The notes under the pieces: generated by a model
Seen by the model: the letters and a program-made list of their open reading frames with translations, nothing else
What the model was told of the DNA's origin: nothing
Databases searched by the model: none
Part shown: positions 28,095 to 38,537 of the stretch, one piece after another
Position numbering within the stretch: the first letter of the stretch is position 1
Layout: each line of letters opens with the position of its first letter
DNA from: Halalkalibacter wakoensis JCM 9140
GTDB lineage: Bacteria; Bacillota; Bacilli; Bacillales; Bacillaceae_D
NCBI RefSeq assembly: GCF_000513095.1
Contig: NZ_BAUT01000001.1
Location: 216,618-280,617, forward strand
Direction: 5' to 3'
DNA: 64,000 nt
Position numbers and translations under genes: made by a program

Positions 28095-28134
28095 TTTTAT
28101 TAATGTAACACACGATAAGGTTACATTAATAAAA
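28095..28134 (+). promoter_or_regulatory. 15-base-pair palindrome before the yckD-like gene
   Basis: Arms 28095-28109 and 28120-28134 are perfectly complementary around a 10-base loop. The ribosome binding site AAAAGGAG begins within the second arm. It could act as a dimer operator or an mRNA hairpin. Confidence 0.65.
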
Positions 28135-28146
28135 GGAGTGAGACAG

Positions 28147-28458
28147 ATGAAGAAATTAATCGTTGGACTTTGCATCGCTACTTCATTAACAGTTGGGGTT
28201 ATGCCAGCTGTTTCAGGGGCTGAACAAGTTTCAGAAGTGAAGCTTACGGACGTTCAAAAGGAAGAAATGGCGACTCTACAAAAAGATGCGTTTGCAAAGA
28301 AGAAAGAGATTATTAACAAGTACGTTGAATACGGAGTGTTTACGAAAGAAAAAGGTGAGAAGATTATTCAACACATGGACAAGCACTACAAAATGCTAGA
28401 AGAAAATGACTTTGTTCCAAAATGGGATAAAAAGCACAACAAGCATCAGAGTGAATAA
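28147..28458 (+). CDS. Secreted YckD-like protein (DUF2680)
   Basis: This 103-residue protein starts with a classical signal peptide (MKKLIVGLCIATSLTVGVMP, cleavage probably after VSGA). A basic helical domain follows with TDVQKEEMATLQKDAF and KYVEYGVFTKEKGEKI, typical of the YckD/DUF2680 family. The C-terminus is rich in Lys and His (KWDKKHNKHQSE). The function is unknown; the family is exported in Bacilli. ATG at 28147 is chosen over GTG at 28138 because AAAAGGAGTG lies at proper spacing and the signal peptide begins there. A palindrome covers the upstream region and a terminator follows, so it is a single-gene unit. Confidence 0.82.
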   Translation: MKKLIVGLCIATSLTVGVMPAVSGAEQVSEVKLTDVQKEEMATLQKDAFAKKKEIINKYVEYGVFTKEKGEKIIQHMDKHYKMLEENDFVPKWDKKHNKHQSE

Positions 28459-28464
28459 GAAGAA

Positions 28465-28498
28465 AGGAACCAACATGAAGAATGTTGGTTCCTATTTT
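28465..28498 (+). terminator. yckD-like gene terminator
   Basis: A perfect 12-base-pair stem (28465-28476 with 28482-28493) is followed by ATTTTGATT; the T-run is short. Confidence 0.75.
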
Positions 28499-28515
28499 GA
28501 TTAAACAGTAAACGT

Positions 28516-28659
28516 TTATAAAACAAAATACGCTCCGATGATGAGAAGCAAAATAAATAAGACAAGAATGAGAATGAAGTTCGAATAGTTATTTTCTTTT
28601 ACCGGGACAACTGGGTTCCCATATCCATAGCCAGCATCAAAATATCCATAATAACTCAT
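28516..28659 (-). CDS. YjcZ-family small membrane protein (sporulation-associated)
   Basis: This 47-residue gene runs on the minus strand from ATG at 28659, with GAGGAGG upstream, to TAA. The N-terminal half is rich in Gly and Tyr (MSYYGYFDAGYGYGNP). The C-terminal half is one membrane helix (NFILILVLFILLLIIGA). This layout and the FILILVLFILL-type helix are diagnostic of the YjcZ/YhzE group of tiny proteins found in sporulating Bacilli and often made in the mother cell or spore. The precise role is unknown. It is convergent with the yckD-like gene. Confidence 0.8.
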   Translation of the reverse strand: MSYYGYFDAGYGYGNPVVPVKENNYSNFILILVLFILLLIIGAYFVL

Positions 28660-28827
28660 GTAAACCTCCTCTAAAATAACTCGACTTAAAACAGAAGTAA
28701 AACCTATACATTAGCCTATGCACAATGTTGAAAAATGACAAAGAAAAGATGAAGCAAAGTCATTTTCCTCTTTATAAAAACATAGACTAGCCTTAAGTCA
28801 TGAGCTAATTGAAGAGGAGGGGGACCA

Positions 28828-29049
28828 GTGGATAAGGCTTCTGTTAGTCGGTTTGTTATTTTAATTGTAGCTGTTATCAATACGGTCTTAAATGTGCTTG
28901 GTTATCAAACGATCTCGGAACAATTTGTAAATGATGTTGTAGCTGTTATCTCTGGGGCTTATTTCTTATGGGCAGGATGGAAAAATAATTACCTTAGCAA
29001 AAAAGGGTTGCAGCAAAAAGAAGTGTTAAAGAAGCATAAACTTGACTAA
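28828..29049 (+). CDS. Phage holin-like small membrane protein (SPP1 holin family)
   Basis: This 73-residue protein has two membrane helices (about residues 8-25 and 35-52). The pattern VSRFVILIVAVINTVLNVLGY ... AYFLWAGWKNN is that of phage SPP1-type holins. The start is GTG at 28828 with a strong GAGGAGGGGG site. The basic C-terminal tail (KKGLQQKEVLKKHK) is also holin-like. There is no endolysin or other phage gene nearby, so it is a solitary chromosomal holin homologue, perhaps used for export or autolysis control, or a phage leftover. Confidence 0.75.
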   Translation: MDKASVSRFVILIVAVINTVLNVLGYQTISEQFVNDVVAVISGAYFLWAGWKNNYLSKKGLQQKEVLKKHKLD

Positions 29050-29053
29050 ATAA

Positions 29054-29126
29054 GCCCCTGCAAGACAGGGGCTAACATGGTTTTGGATGATATTCGTGGG
29101 GTGATTTTCTAAAAACCATGTTGTTT
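29054..29126 (+). terminator. Tandem hairpins after the holin-like gene
   Basis: AGCCCCTG/CAGGGGCT (29053-29073) is followed at once by an 11-base-pair stem (29074-29084 with 29112-29122) with a 27-base loop. The flanking T-run is poor, so this may be a structured RNA or a composite terminator. Confidence 0.5.
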
Positions 29127-29235
29127 ATAGAATGACCTAAACTTAACAGATTATGATGGAAAGAACTAATAAATGTTGCAAGAATATATTGTGTTCTTAC
29201 CTTTTATCACTAATAATGAAAAAAGGGGTGGTTTT

Positions 29236-29439
29236 ATGAGGAAAAAAACAGTACTTCTCATTATGTATGTGTTATCGTTCATGTTCTTTTTACGTAGTGT
29301 GTTTCGTATTCTTGTTAATGAAGGAACGGGCGGATACGGAATGGTGATCATAAGCGCGTTAGTCATGACTTTTGTATTGCGTACATATTTAAAAGAACGA
29401 TCAAAAGAAAAAGAAGATAAAAAATTGGAGAACGCATAA
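29236..29439 (+). CDS. Small two-helix membrane protein, unknown
   Basis: This 67-residue protein starts at ATG 29236 after AAAAGGGGTGG. Hydrophobic segments at about 4-22 and 32-50 are separated by a short loop containing EGTGGYG. The C-terminal tail is strongly charged (KERSKEKEDKKLENA). I do not recognise a family. It is convergent with lexA and shares a bidirectional terminator with it. Composition matches the neighbourhood. Confidence 0.65.
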   Translation: MRKKTVLLIMYVLSFMFFLRSVFRILVNEGTGGYGMVIISALVMTFVLRTYLKERSKEKEDKKLENA

Positions 29440-29457
29440 AATAAAATATGGATAACA

Positions 29458-29497
29458 AAACAAGCTTGTCTCGTAAAAAGACAAGCTTGTTTGTTTC
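29458..29497. terminator. Bidirectional terminator between the small membrane gene and lexA
   Basis: A perfect 14-base-pair stem (29458-29471 with 29479-29492) has A-rich and T-rich flanks on both sides. Confidence 0.85.
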
Positions 29498-29501
29498 CAT
29501 A

Positions 29502-30125
29502 TCAATGAATAGTACGAAATACTCCAACGACTTTTCCGAGTACTGTACATTCTTTTAATAAGATTGGTTCCATTGTAGAGTTTTCTGGTTGAAGGCGAAT
29601 ATAGTCTTTTTCACGGAAAAAGCGCTTAACGGTTGCTTCATCTTCTTCTGTCATAGCAACAATGATGTCTCCGTTATTGGCTGTTTGTTGTTGCCTTACA
29701 ATGACCATATCTCCATCAAAAATACCCGCTTCAATCATACTATCCCCTTGAATAACAAGAACATATGTATTTTCACCAGTGACTAGATGTTCTGGCAATG
29801 GCAAATAGTCTTCAATGTTTTCAACTGCTGTAATCGGAAGACCTGCTGTTACTTTACCTAAAACTGGTACATATGTTGTCTTTTTATCTGGAATATGTGT
29901 TGCTTCATTATCTAAGTCTAGCACTTCTATCGCTCTAGGTTTCGTAGGATCTCTTCTTATAAACCCCTTTTTTTCCAAACGGGAAAGATGGCCGTGGACA
30001 GTTGAACTGGAAGCAAGCCCAACAGCTTCACCAATTTCTCTCACAGAAGGCGGATATCCCTTTTTTTGTACTTCCACTTTAATAAAATCTAGTATTTCCA
30101 ACTGGCGCTTTGATAGCTTTGACAT
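29502..30125 (-). CDS. lexA: SOS repressor LexA
   Basis: LexA represses SOS genes and cleaves itself when RecA is activated. The 207-residue protein has an N-terminal winged helix ([37 protein letters not shown]), the Ala-Gly cleavage site in KVTAGLP, catalytic Ser in [13 protein letters not shown], and catalytic Lys in EATVKRF. The start at 30125 (MSKLSKRQ) matches other Bacillus LexA proteins and follows GGGGTGG. An upstream in-frame start adding five residues is unlikely. It is divergent from yneA with SOS boxes between them. Confidence 0.96.
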   Translation of the reverse strand: MSKLSKRQLEILDFIKVEVQKKGYPPSVREIGEAVGLASSSTVHGHLSRLEKKGFIRRDPTKPRAIEVLDLDNEATHIPDKKTTYVPVLGKVTAGLPITAVENIEDYLPLPEHLVTGENTYVLVIQGDSMIEAGIFDGDMVIVRQQQTANNGDIIVAMTEEDEATVKRFFREKDYIRLQPENSTMEPILLKECTVLGKVVGVFRTIH

Positions 30126-30169
30126 ATGTCCACCCCGCATAATTTCCTAATTGAGTAAATTGTAACATG

Positions 30170-30256
30170 CGAACATATGTGATGCAAACAATTGTTCTGA
30201 AAAATATTGACACAAACGAACGTTCGTATTATATTAAAAACACGAACAGATATTCT
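30170..30256. promoter_or_regulatory. SOS boxes and yneA promoter
   Basis: GAAC-N4-GTTC-like LexA sites are CGAACATATGTGAT (30170-30183), a partial site with GAACGTTCGTAT (30218-30229), and CGAACAGATATTCT (30243-30256). A strong sigma-A promoter, TTGACA (30207-30212), 17 bases, TATATT (30230-30235), contains the middle site in its spacer. This fits LexA control of both lexA and the yneA-yneB-ynzC unit. Confidence 0.8.
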
Positions 30257-30272
30257 TATTGAGGTGAAAGTT

Positions 30273-31125
<853 letters not shown>

Positions 31126-31178
31126 TTGAAAAGCCATTTCTGATCATGTAAAGTGTACGGTAAGAAAGAGGTGTTTCG

Positions 31179-31418
31179 ATGCTTTCCAAGGAGAAATTAC
31201 AAAGAATTAACGAATTGGCAAAACGTGCCAAAACAAGTGGTTTAACGAAAAAAGAAGAAAATGAACAAAACATGCTTAGGAAAGAATATTTGCAAACATT
31301 CCGTGCATCCTTTAAAAATCATCTTCATTCCGTTACAGTTGTTGATGAGAACGGAAACGACGTGACTCCAGATGCATTGAAGGAAAGCAAAAGAAATAAA
31401 GATAATCCACTTCATTAA
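31179..31418 (+). CDS. ynzC: YnzC family protein (UPF0291/DUF896)
   Basis: This 79-residue protein matches YnzC/DUF896: KLQRINELAKRAKTSGLTKKE near the start and LRKEYLQTFRASFKNHL in the middle. It is a short two-helix protein of unknown function, encoded in the SOS yneA operon of Bacilli. ATG at 31179 follows AAAGAGGTG. A terminator separates it from tkt. Confidence 0.93.
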   Translation: MLSKEKLQRINELAKRAKTSGLTKKEENEQNMLRKEYLQTFRASFKNHLHSVTVVDENGNDVTPDALKESKRNKDNPLH

Positions 31419-31419
31419 A

Positions 31420-31452
31420 AGTCTCTTACCTCAAAGTTAGAGGCTTTTTTTG
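31420..31452 (+). terminator. yneA-yneB-ynzC terminator
   Basis: A ten-base stem with one wobble and one mismatch (31420-31429 with 31436-31445) is followed by seven T. Confidence 0.8.
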
Positions 31453-31560
31453 TTTATTTAACATTTGTCTGAATGCTTGAGAAATTGTCGGATAAAGTAT
31501 AAGATGAATAAGTAGAGAGAGAAAAGAAATTACATATTGTGAAGGGTAGGAATCTAAAGA

Positions 31561-33558
31561 ATGACGAAACTAGTAGATCAACAAGCGGTTAATACAATCC
31601 GTACACTATCAATCGATAGCATTGAAAAAGCGAATTCAGGACATCCAGGTATGCCTATGGGTGCAGCACCAATGGCTTATAGTCTTTGGACAAAATTCAT
31701 GAACCATAATCCGGTCAACCCAGAGTGGGCTAATCGAGATCGTTTTGTTTTGTCTGCTGGACATGGCTCTATGCTACTTTATAGCTTATTACATTTAACA
31801 GGATATGACTTGTCACTTGAAGACCTACAACAATTCCGTCAATGGGGAAGTAAAACACCTGGTCATCCGGAGTTTGGACATACTCCTGGAGTAGAAGCAA
31901 CAACAGGGCCTCTTGGACAAGGTGTGGCAATGGCTGTAGGTATGGCAATGGCTGAACGCCATTTGGCAAGCACGTATAACAAAGATGATTTTAATATTGT
32001 CGATCATTTTACATACTCTATTTGTGGTGATGGAGATTTAATGGAAGGTGTATCTCAAGAAGCTGCCTCTTTAGCTGCGCACTTAAAGTTAGGTCGACTC
32101 ATTGTACTTTATGATTCAAACGATATTTCGTTAGATGGTGACCTTCATATTTCATTCTCTGAAAGTGTTGAAGATCGTTATAAAGCTTACGGATGGCAAG
32201 TGATTCGAGTTGAGGATGGCAACGATCTTGATGAAATTAATCGTGCTATTGCTGCGGCAAAGGAAGACGAGCGTCCAACATTAATTGAAGTGAAAACAGT
32301 TATTGGGTATGGTTCTCCAAATAAATCTGGTAAATCTGCTTCTCACGGTGCTCCGTTAGGAAAAGAAGAAGTTGCCTTAACGAAGTCTGCTTATGAGTGG
32401 GCACATGAAGAGGAATTTCACATTCCTTCTGATGTAAAGGATTTATTTGCTAATGTGAAAGAAGAAGGGGCTAAAAAAGAAGAGGCATGGAATGCTCTTT
32501 TTGCTAAATATAAAGAAGCTTACCCTGAACTAGCAGCAGAGTTTGAGCGTGCGACAAGTGGTGAATTGCCTGAAGGATGGGATTCTGAAGCTCCAGTATA
32601 TGAAGCAGGTTCTAGCGTTGCAACTCGTTCATCTTCAGGTGAAGCATTAAACGCTTTTGCGAAAAAAGTACCTGAATTATTTGGTGGTTCAGCTGACCTT
32701 GCTGGTTCGAATAAAACGTACATGAAAGATCTTGGTGATTATTCACGCGATAACTACGCAGGTCGCAACATTTGGTTTGGTGTACGCGAATTTGCAATGG
32801 GAGCAGCTGCAAATGGTATTGCGTTACATGGTGGGTTAAAAGTTTTTAATGCGACGTTCTTTGTGTTCTCTGACTATTTACGTCCTGCTATTCGATTAGC
32901 TGCTCTTATGAAGCTGCCGGTAATTTATGTCTTTACACATGATAGTATTGCTGTAGGTGAAGATGGACCAACTCATGAGCCTGTTGAGCAATTAGCTGCG
33001 CTTCGTGCTATGCCTGGCTTATCTGTTATCCGCCCGGGTGACAGCAATGAGACGGTTGCAGCATGGAAGGTAGCTCTCGAGAGCACAGACACACCAACAG
33101 CTTTAGTCTTAACTCGTCAAAACCTAAAAACACAAGATCATACAGCTGAACTAGCTTATGAAGGTGTGAAAAAAGGTGCTTATATCATTTCAAAATCAAG
33201 TGGTGCAACAGATGTTCTTTTACTAGCGTCTGGTTCGGAAGTTCCTTTAGCAGTAGAAGCTCAAACGGCTCTTGAAAAAGATGGAATCCATGCTGACGTT
33301 GTAAGTATGCCTAGCTGGGATCGTTTTGAGAAACAGCCTCAATCTTATAAAGACGAAGTGATTTCTCCAGACGTGAAAATCCGCCTCGGTATTGAAATGG
33401 CTTCTCCACTTGGCTGGCATAAGTATGTTGGCGACCATGGTGATGTATTAGCGATCGATCAATTCGGTGCTTCAGCTCCTGCAGATAAGATTTTAGCTGA
33501 ATATGGATTTACGGTTGAAAATGTTGTAGCAAAAGTAAAAGCATTGTTACAAAAATAA
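31561..33558 (+). CDS. tkt: Transketolase
   Basis: Transketolase moves two-carbon ketol units between sugar phosphates in the pentose phosphate pathway, using ThDP. The 665-residue protein has the N-terminal substrate loop [11 protein letters not shown], the ThDP motif [18 protein letters not shown], the pyrimidine domain with [13 protein letters not shown] and [16 protein letters not shown], and a C-terminal regulatory domain. ATG at 31561 follows GAAGGGTAGG. Its place after ynzC is the B. subtilis order. Confidence 0.97.
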   Translation: MTKLVDQQAVNTIRTLSIDSIEKANSGHPGMPMGAAPMAYSLWTKFMNHNPVNPEWANRDRFVLSAGHGSMLLYSLLHLTGYDLSLEDLQQFRQWGSKTPGHPEFGHTPGVEATTGPLGQGVAMAVGMAMAERHLASTYNKDDFNIVDHFTYSICGDGDLMEGVSQEAASLAAHLKLGRLIVLYDSNDISLDGDLHISFSESVEDRYKAYGWQVIRVEDGNDLDEINRAIAAAKEDERPTLIEVKTVIGYGSPNKSGKSASHGAPLGKEEVALTKSAYEWAHEEEFHIPSDVKDLFANVKEEGAKKEEAWNALFAKYKEAYPELAAEFERATSGELPEGWDSEAPVYEAGSSVATRSSSGEALNAFAKKVPELFGGSADLAGSNKTYMKDLGDYSRDNYAGRNIWFGVREFAMGAAANGIALHGGLKVFNATFFVFSDYLRPAIRLAALMKLPVIYVFTHDSIAVGEDGPTHEPVEQLAALRAMPGLSVIRPGDSNETVAAWKVALESTDTPTALVLTRQNLKTQDHTAELAYEGVKKGAYIISKSSGATDVLLLASGSEVPLAVEAQTALEKDGIHADVVSMPSWDRFEKQPQSYKDEVISPDVKIRLGIEMASPLGWHKYVGDHGDVLAIDQFGASAPADKILAEYGFTVENVVAKVKALLQK

Positions 33559-33565
33559 TAGATGT

Positions 33566-33640
33566 AAAAACTGACTCTGTTGGTGGATTTTAGCTTAGTA
33601 CTAGGCTAGAACCTACTCATTCATGGTCAGTTTTTTTTGT
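33566..33640 (+). terminator. tkt terminator with long branched loop
   Basis: AAAAACTGAC (33566-33575) pairs with GTCAGTTTTT (33626-33635), followed by more T. The 50-base loop holds a second imperfect stem around AGCTTAGTACTAGGCT. Confidence 0.65.
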
Positions 33641-33736
33641 TCGACAAAACTAGTGCTTATCTTCTCCGCTTTAAGACAATCATTTTACTTCATCTTTCGT
33701 ATACTTGGGATAATAAAGTACGAGAGGGTGTCCATG

Positions 33737-34192
33737 ATGAGACATTATGAGTTGTACATATTTGAAGACGATGTTGCTCGTCAATATTACGGACAAGAAG
33801 CAAAGTTATTTTACTTATTTCTCGAACATGAAAAAGCGAGAGGGGCACAAAAGGAGATATTACGTAGACAAATTGAGTACATTACAAAACCAATACCTTC
33901 TCTTTTGTTGCAACAAAAGTTAAAGCAAAATTTAATGAAGCTTGACGGATATAGCAAGAAGAAAAATACGCATGTCATCCAAATGATTGAACGTGATTGT
34001 AAAGCAGAGCTCGTGATTGGTGCTGATGCTCTTTATTTAACAGCAGATGGGACATCTGATGTGGAAACAATCTTTTTTGAGATTCTTAGAAAATGCGAAC
34101 CCACTTTTTTTGCGTTTACGATTGAAGACCATCGTTATGGTTGGTTAAAACCTTTGAAACAAGCTGATATGCTTCGAACCAAACAAGTTTAA
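33737..34192 (+). CDS. sirA: Sporulation inhibitor of replication SirA
   Basis: SirA (YneE) binds DnaA and blocks new rounds of replication once sporulation starts. The 151-residue protein begins MRHYELYIFEDDVARQYYG, matching the RHY-Y-F start of SirA, and shows YGQEAKLFYLF and the C-terminal HRYGWLKPLK. ATG at 33737 is chosen, with ATG at 33734 possible; AGAGGGTG lies upstream. The gene lies between tkt and yneF, the same order as in B. subtilis. Confidence 0.9.
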   Translation: MRHYELYIFEDDVARQYYGQEAKLFYLFLEHEKARGAQKEILRRQIEYITKPIPSLLLQQKLKQNLMKLDGYSKKKNTHVIQMIERDCKAELVIGADALYLTADGTSDVETIFFEILRKCEPTFFAFTIEDHRYGWLKPLKQADMLRTKQV

Positions 34193-34314
34193 TTAAGAAC
34201 GTGGGTTATTTTTCTGAAGTGCTTTTAAATCTCTTGTCATTAAGATATAATAGATAAGGTTGATTCGGGATTTTCCCGACAGGTTTAGATAGCACGAAGG
34301 AGGACGTTGGACTT

Positions 34315-34530
34315 ATGTGGATTCATATTTTAGGGTACACCCTAGCTGTTGCAGCAGGTATTGCAATTGGCTTCTTTATAGCTCGTAAGACGATGATGTC
34401 TTATTTAAAAAAGAACCCGCCATTTAATGAGCAAATGCTCCGTGTCATGATGATGCAAATGGGACAAAATCCATCGCAAAAGAAAATTAATCAAATGATG
34501 AAAGCGATGCAGAAACAACAGGGCAAATAA
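34315..34530 (+). CDS. yneF: YneF family membrane protein (UPF0154)
   Basis: This 71-residue protein has one N-terminal membrane helix (about residues 4-23). The conserved UPF0154 tail follows: [20 protein letters not shown] and [21 protein letters not shown]. Function is unknown, but it is widespread in Firmicutes. ATG at 34315 follows GAAGGAGGA. It follows sirA as in B. subtilis. A weak terminator precedes the ABC exporter genes. Confidence 0.95.
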   Translation: MWIHILGYTLAVAAGIAIGFFIARKTMMSYLKKNPPFNEQMLRVMMMQMGQNPSQKKINQMMKAMQKQQGK

Positions 34531-34542
34531 TTGGATGGACAA

Positions 34543-34567
34543 GCACCTCATAATTGGGGTGTTTTTC
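34543..34567 (+). terminator. Weak yneF terminator
   Basis: CACCTC (34544-34549) pairs with GGGGTG (34556-34561) and is followed by five T. The stem is short and read-through to the ABC genes is likely. Confidence 0.6.
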
Positions 34568-34594
34568 TACGTTTGAGAGAGGTGTCGGTCGTTC

Positions 34595-36356
34595 GTGAAA
34601 GTATTTAAAGATTTATGGTGGTTTTTTAAAATAGAAAAACGAGCATACGGATTAGGAATTTTAGTGTTGGCTTTAGTTTCCTTGTTAACCCTTACACCTC
34701 CATTAATAGTCGGAGTGATTGTGGATCATATCGTAGAAGAAACATTATCGAGTTCTCTTTTAGCTATGTGGATTGGTGTTTTGTTACTCGTCGGAATACT
34801 TGCTTATGGTCTTCGCTATGTTTGGAGGATTTTAATCTTTGGGGCTTCGATTCGGTTAGCTCGCCTGTTGCGAAATCAATTGTATACACATTTCACGAAT
34901 ATGTCTCAACGGTTTTACCAACGTCACCGTACTGGTGATTTAATGGCGCATGCTACAAATGATATTCGAGCGGTTCAAATGACTGCTGGACAAGGTGTTT
35001 TAACGTTAGTGGATTCATTGACAATGGGAGGATTTGTCATTATTACAATGGCGGCGACTATCAGTTGGCAATTGACATTAATTTGCCTGATTCCTATGCC
35101 GTTCATGGCCTATTTAACTAGTTATTATGGAACTCTTTTACATAAGAGATTTCATTTAGCGCAGTCAGCATTTTCAGAGTTGAATGATAATGTCCAAGAA
35201 AGTGTCACAGGAGTAAGAGTAGCAAAAACGTTTGGACAGGAAGAGGATGAAATAAAACGTTTTAGAGAGAAGTCTTTGGACGTTGTAGACAAAAATGTCG
35301 CTGTAGCCAAGGTGGACGCTTTATTTGATCCTACCATTTCACTCATTGTCGGCATTTCCTATTTTCTCGCTGTAGTATTTGGGGCTCAATTTGTGATAGC
35401 TGAACAAATAACAATTGGGCAGTTAACGACCTTTACGCTATATCTTGGTTTGTTGATTTGGCCTATGCTTGCATTTGGTTGGTTATTTAACATTGTGGAG
35501 CGTGGACGGGCCTCTTACGACCGCATTTCGTTATTGCTAGAAGAGAAACAAGATATAACAGACGAAACAACAAATGAGCAAAAAGTAACGGGTGATTTGA
35601 ACGTTTCGATTTCTTCTTTTTCGTATCCTGGAAGTCGTGAACATGCACTAAAGGAGATCAGCTTCACCTTAAAAGAAGGACAGACGTTAGGGATTGTTGG
35701 GAAGACGGGGAGTGGCAAATCGACACTAATTCGGCTTTTGCAACGCGAGTATGAGTTAGAGCATGGAGAAATTAAGATTGGCGATTTTCGTTTGGATGCC
35801 TATCGATTAGATGACTTAAAAGCAACCTTTGGAAATGTTCCGCAAGATCATTTTTTATTTTCAGCTACGATTGCAGATAATGTCGCTTTTGCAAAACCAA
35901 ATGCTTCACTTGGAGAAATAATGAACAGCTGTAAACTTGCCAATATTCATGAGGATATTATCGGTTTTCAGGAAGGGTATGAAACCGTTGTAGGGGAGCG
36001 AGGGGTCACGTTATCGTGGGGGTCAAAAACAAAGAATAGCGATTGCACGAGCCGTTTTACCAAATCCGAATGTGCTTATACTGGATGATTCGTTATCTGC
36101 TGTTGATGCAAAGACGGAAGAGCAAATTCTTGAATCTTTAAGGAGAAACCGAGCAGGAAAAACAACGATTATTACAGCACATCGACTGAGTGCTATTAAA
36201 CATGCTGATCTTATCCTTGTATTAGAGGAAGGGCGCATCATCCAAAGGGGTGTACATTCACAGTTAATGGAGGAAAACGGCTGGTACAAAAAAATGTATG
36301 AACACCAGCAATTAGAGGAGTTAGTGGAACAAGGGGGGCAGCATGATGCAACATAA
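34595..36356 (+). pseudogene. Heterodimeric ABC exporter subunit 1, frameshifted in the signature motif
   Basis: The product would be about 587 residues: six membrane helices, then an ATPase domain with Walker A GKTGSGKST. The frame breaks at GVTLS because an extra T near 36017 (TCGTGGGGG) shifts it. The next frame continues GGQKQRIAIARAVLPNPN then LILDDSLSAVDAKTEEQ to 36356. Walker B ends in Asp instead of Glu, the degenerate site seen in heterodimeric exporters such as BmrC/D. The size pair (about 587 and 598) resembles B. subtilis YknU/YknV. The single extra base next to a G-run could be a sequencing error or true inactivation. The start at 34595 is GTG-like after GAGAGGTGTCGG. Confidence 0.85.
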
Positions 36357-38137
36357 AGACCAAGTCTTGTCAGGTGAAGAGCAAAGAGCCATATTGTGGC
36401 GATTGTTGCGTTATGCAAAGAAACATACAAAAGCGCTCGTCGTTGCTTTTACATTGCTCATTTTCGCAACAGCAGCAGAGTTAATTGGACCCAATTCTTA
36501 TAAAAATATTCATTGATGATTATTTGACGCCAAGACAGTTTCCGTTTGAACCTTTGTTGTGGCTCGCTATTTTGTATGTGGTTTTACATGTATCAGCGGT
36601 TTTTATTAATTACTTTCAAGCGTTTATGTTCCAAAAAATCTCTTTGAAAATAATTCAAGAGCTTCGTGTGGACGTTTTTTCAAACGTAGAAAAACAAGGA
36701 TTAGCTTTTTTTGATCAAACACCTGCTGGAGCCCTGATTTCAAGAATTACAAACGATACAGAATCAATTAAAGAATTTTACTTAACGGTATTAGCCAATT
36801 TTGTTCAAAATGGTTTGTTTTTAGTTGGGATCTTTATTGCTATGTTTTATTTAAATCCAACACTTGGATTGTTTTGTTTAGTGTTATTGCCGATTATCTT
36901 TGGTTTAATGCAATGGTATCGAAAACTAAGTTCGAAATTTTATGCAGATATGAGTGAAAAGTTGAGCCAACTAAATGCAAAAATGAATGAAACCATTCAA
37001 GGAATGGCCATTGTCCAAATGTTTCGTCAAGAACGCCGGCTACGAAAAGAGTTTAGCGAAGTCAATGAAGACCATTTTCAAGCAGGCATAAAAAGCATGA
37101 AGTTAGATGGACTTTTGCTTAGACCATTAGTAGATTTAATTTCCATTTTAGCTTTGATCTTAGTTCTTAGTTATTTTGGGGTTACCTCGTTTGTTAGTCC
37201 CGTTGAAATTGGAGTTTTGTACGCTTTTGTGAATTATTTGGATCGTTTCTTTGAACCCGTCAATCAAATGATGATGCGATTATCATTATTTCAACAAGCA
37301 ATTGTATCAGCTGGTCGAGTGTTCAAGTTAATGGATCACAAAATGTATGCTCCAGCAAAACACGGGTCAGATTCTCCTGCAATTAACGATGGTGTCATTG
37401 AATTTAAAAATGTTTCGTTTTCCTATGATGAAAAAACAGAAGTGTTAAAGAATATTTCATTCACCGTAAAAAAGGGAGAGACCGTTGCATTAGTTGGACA
37501 TACAGGCAGTGGGAAAAGCTCAATTATCAATGTATTGATGAGGTTTTATGAGCTGCGCAAAGGTGATATATTCATTGATGGTAAATCGATTCATGAATTT
37601 GAAAACAAAGAACTTAGAGAAAATATCGGACTTGTCCTACAAGATCCATTCCTTTATACCGGTACGATCTCAAGTAATATTCGTTTGTATCGAGAAGGGT
37701 TAACGGAAGAAGAGATTAAAAAGGCAGCTGAGTTTGTCCATGCAAATGAGTTTATTGAGAAATTGCCAAACTCTTATAGTGCTGCGGTAACGGAAAGAGG
37801 TTCAACATTATCTAGTGGACAGCGACAATTGCTTTCGTTTGCGAGAACCATTGCAACGAATCCTAAAATCCTTATTTTAGATGAAGCAACAGCAAATGTT
37901 GATACTGAAACCGAAGAAGCTATACAAGATGCATTAAAAAAAATGCAAAAGGGTCGAACGACGATTGCCATTGCGCATAGGTTATCAACGATCAAAGAGG
38001 CTGATCAAATACTCGTTCTTCATAAAGGAGAAATAATTGAACGTGGCAATCACGCTGAGCTCCTGAAACAAAAAGGGTTATACCATAAAATGTATTTACT
38101 TCAAAAAGGTTCTTCATCATTGGAGGTAAATGCGTAA
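36343..38137 (+). pseudogene. Heterodimeric ABC exporter subunit 2, frameshifted near the N-terminus
   Basis: The product would be about 598 residues, starting at ATG 36343 and overlapping subunit 1 by 14 bases. The reading frame from 36343 fails after about 50 residues (AELIGPNSYKNIH). Removing one C from CCC at 36490-36492 restores GP-ILIKIFIDDYLTPRQ and the rest. The remainder is intact: membrane domain, Walker A GHTGSGKSS, signature LSSGQRQ, Walker B ILILDEATANVD with a catalytic Glu. Both subunits would be needed for a working pump. The second indel 470 bases from the first is striking. Confidence 0.85.
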
Positions 38138-38160
38138 AATAAGCTGAGATGACAAAGAAA

Positions 38161-38197
38161 AAGAGAACCACGCTATTTGCTGTGGTTCTCTTTTTCC
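38161..38197. terminator. Bidirectional terminator of the ABC genes and the spo0E-like gene
   Basis: A perfect 11-base-pair stem (38161-38171 with 38182-38192), T-rich on the plus side, overlaps the 3' end of the minus-strand gene. Confidence 0.8.
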
Positions 38198-38340
38198 GAT
38201 GCATTTTCATAATGATTCAACAATGTATCTAGTTCTTGGCTTACGACTAAGACGGCCGGGGATGATAGTCCCTTTAGAAGTGCAAGCTCTATCAATTCAT
38301 TTCGTTTCGTTTCTATAATTTTAAGTAATCGATCACTCAT
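38173..38340 (-). CDS. Spo0E-like aspartyl-phosphate phosphatase
   Basis: This 55-residue helical hairpin protein belongs to the Spo0E family, which dephosphorylates Spo0A~P and delays sporulation. It shows the pattern IETKRNELIELAL followed by the family signature SQELDTLLNHY. The start at 38340 follows AAGGGGTCTCT; longer versions with an upstream start are unlikely. It is one of the small Spo0E variants usually present in several copies per Bacillus genome. It is convergent with the ABC genes. Confidence 0.85.
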   Translation of the reverse strand: MSDRLLKIIETKRNELIELALLKGLSSPAVLVVSQELDTLLNHYENASEKENHSK

Positions 38341-38537
38341 AGAGACCCCTTCTTCTCTAATTCTTGTAATAATTATACAAATTAACAAGTAAATTTACAA
38401 CCATTCCTGCAATGTTAGTAAAAATAAGAAAATAATTTTTATTCTAGCAGGAAACTGATTGAAATGAATTGAAACAAAACAAGCTTTCCTGTATCTTTAA
38501 ATAGTATAACTTCACCGGTTGGAAAGGGGTGAGCGGC

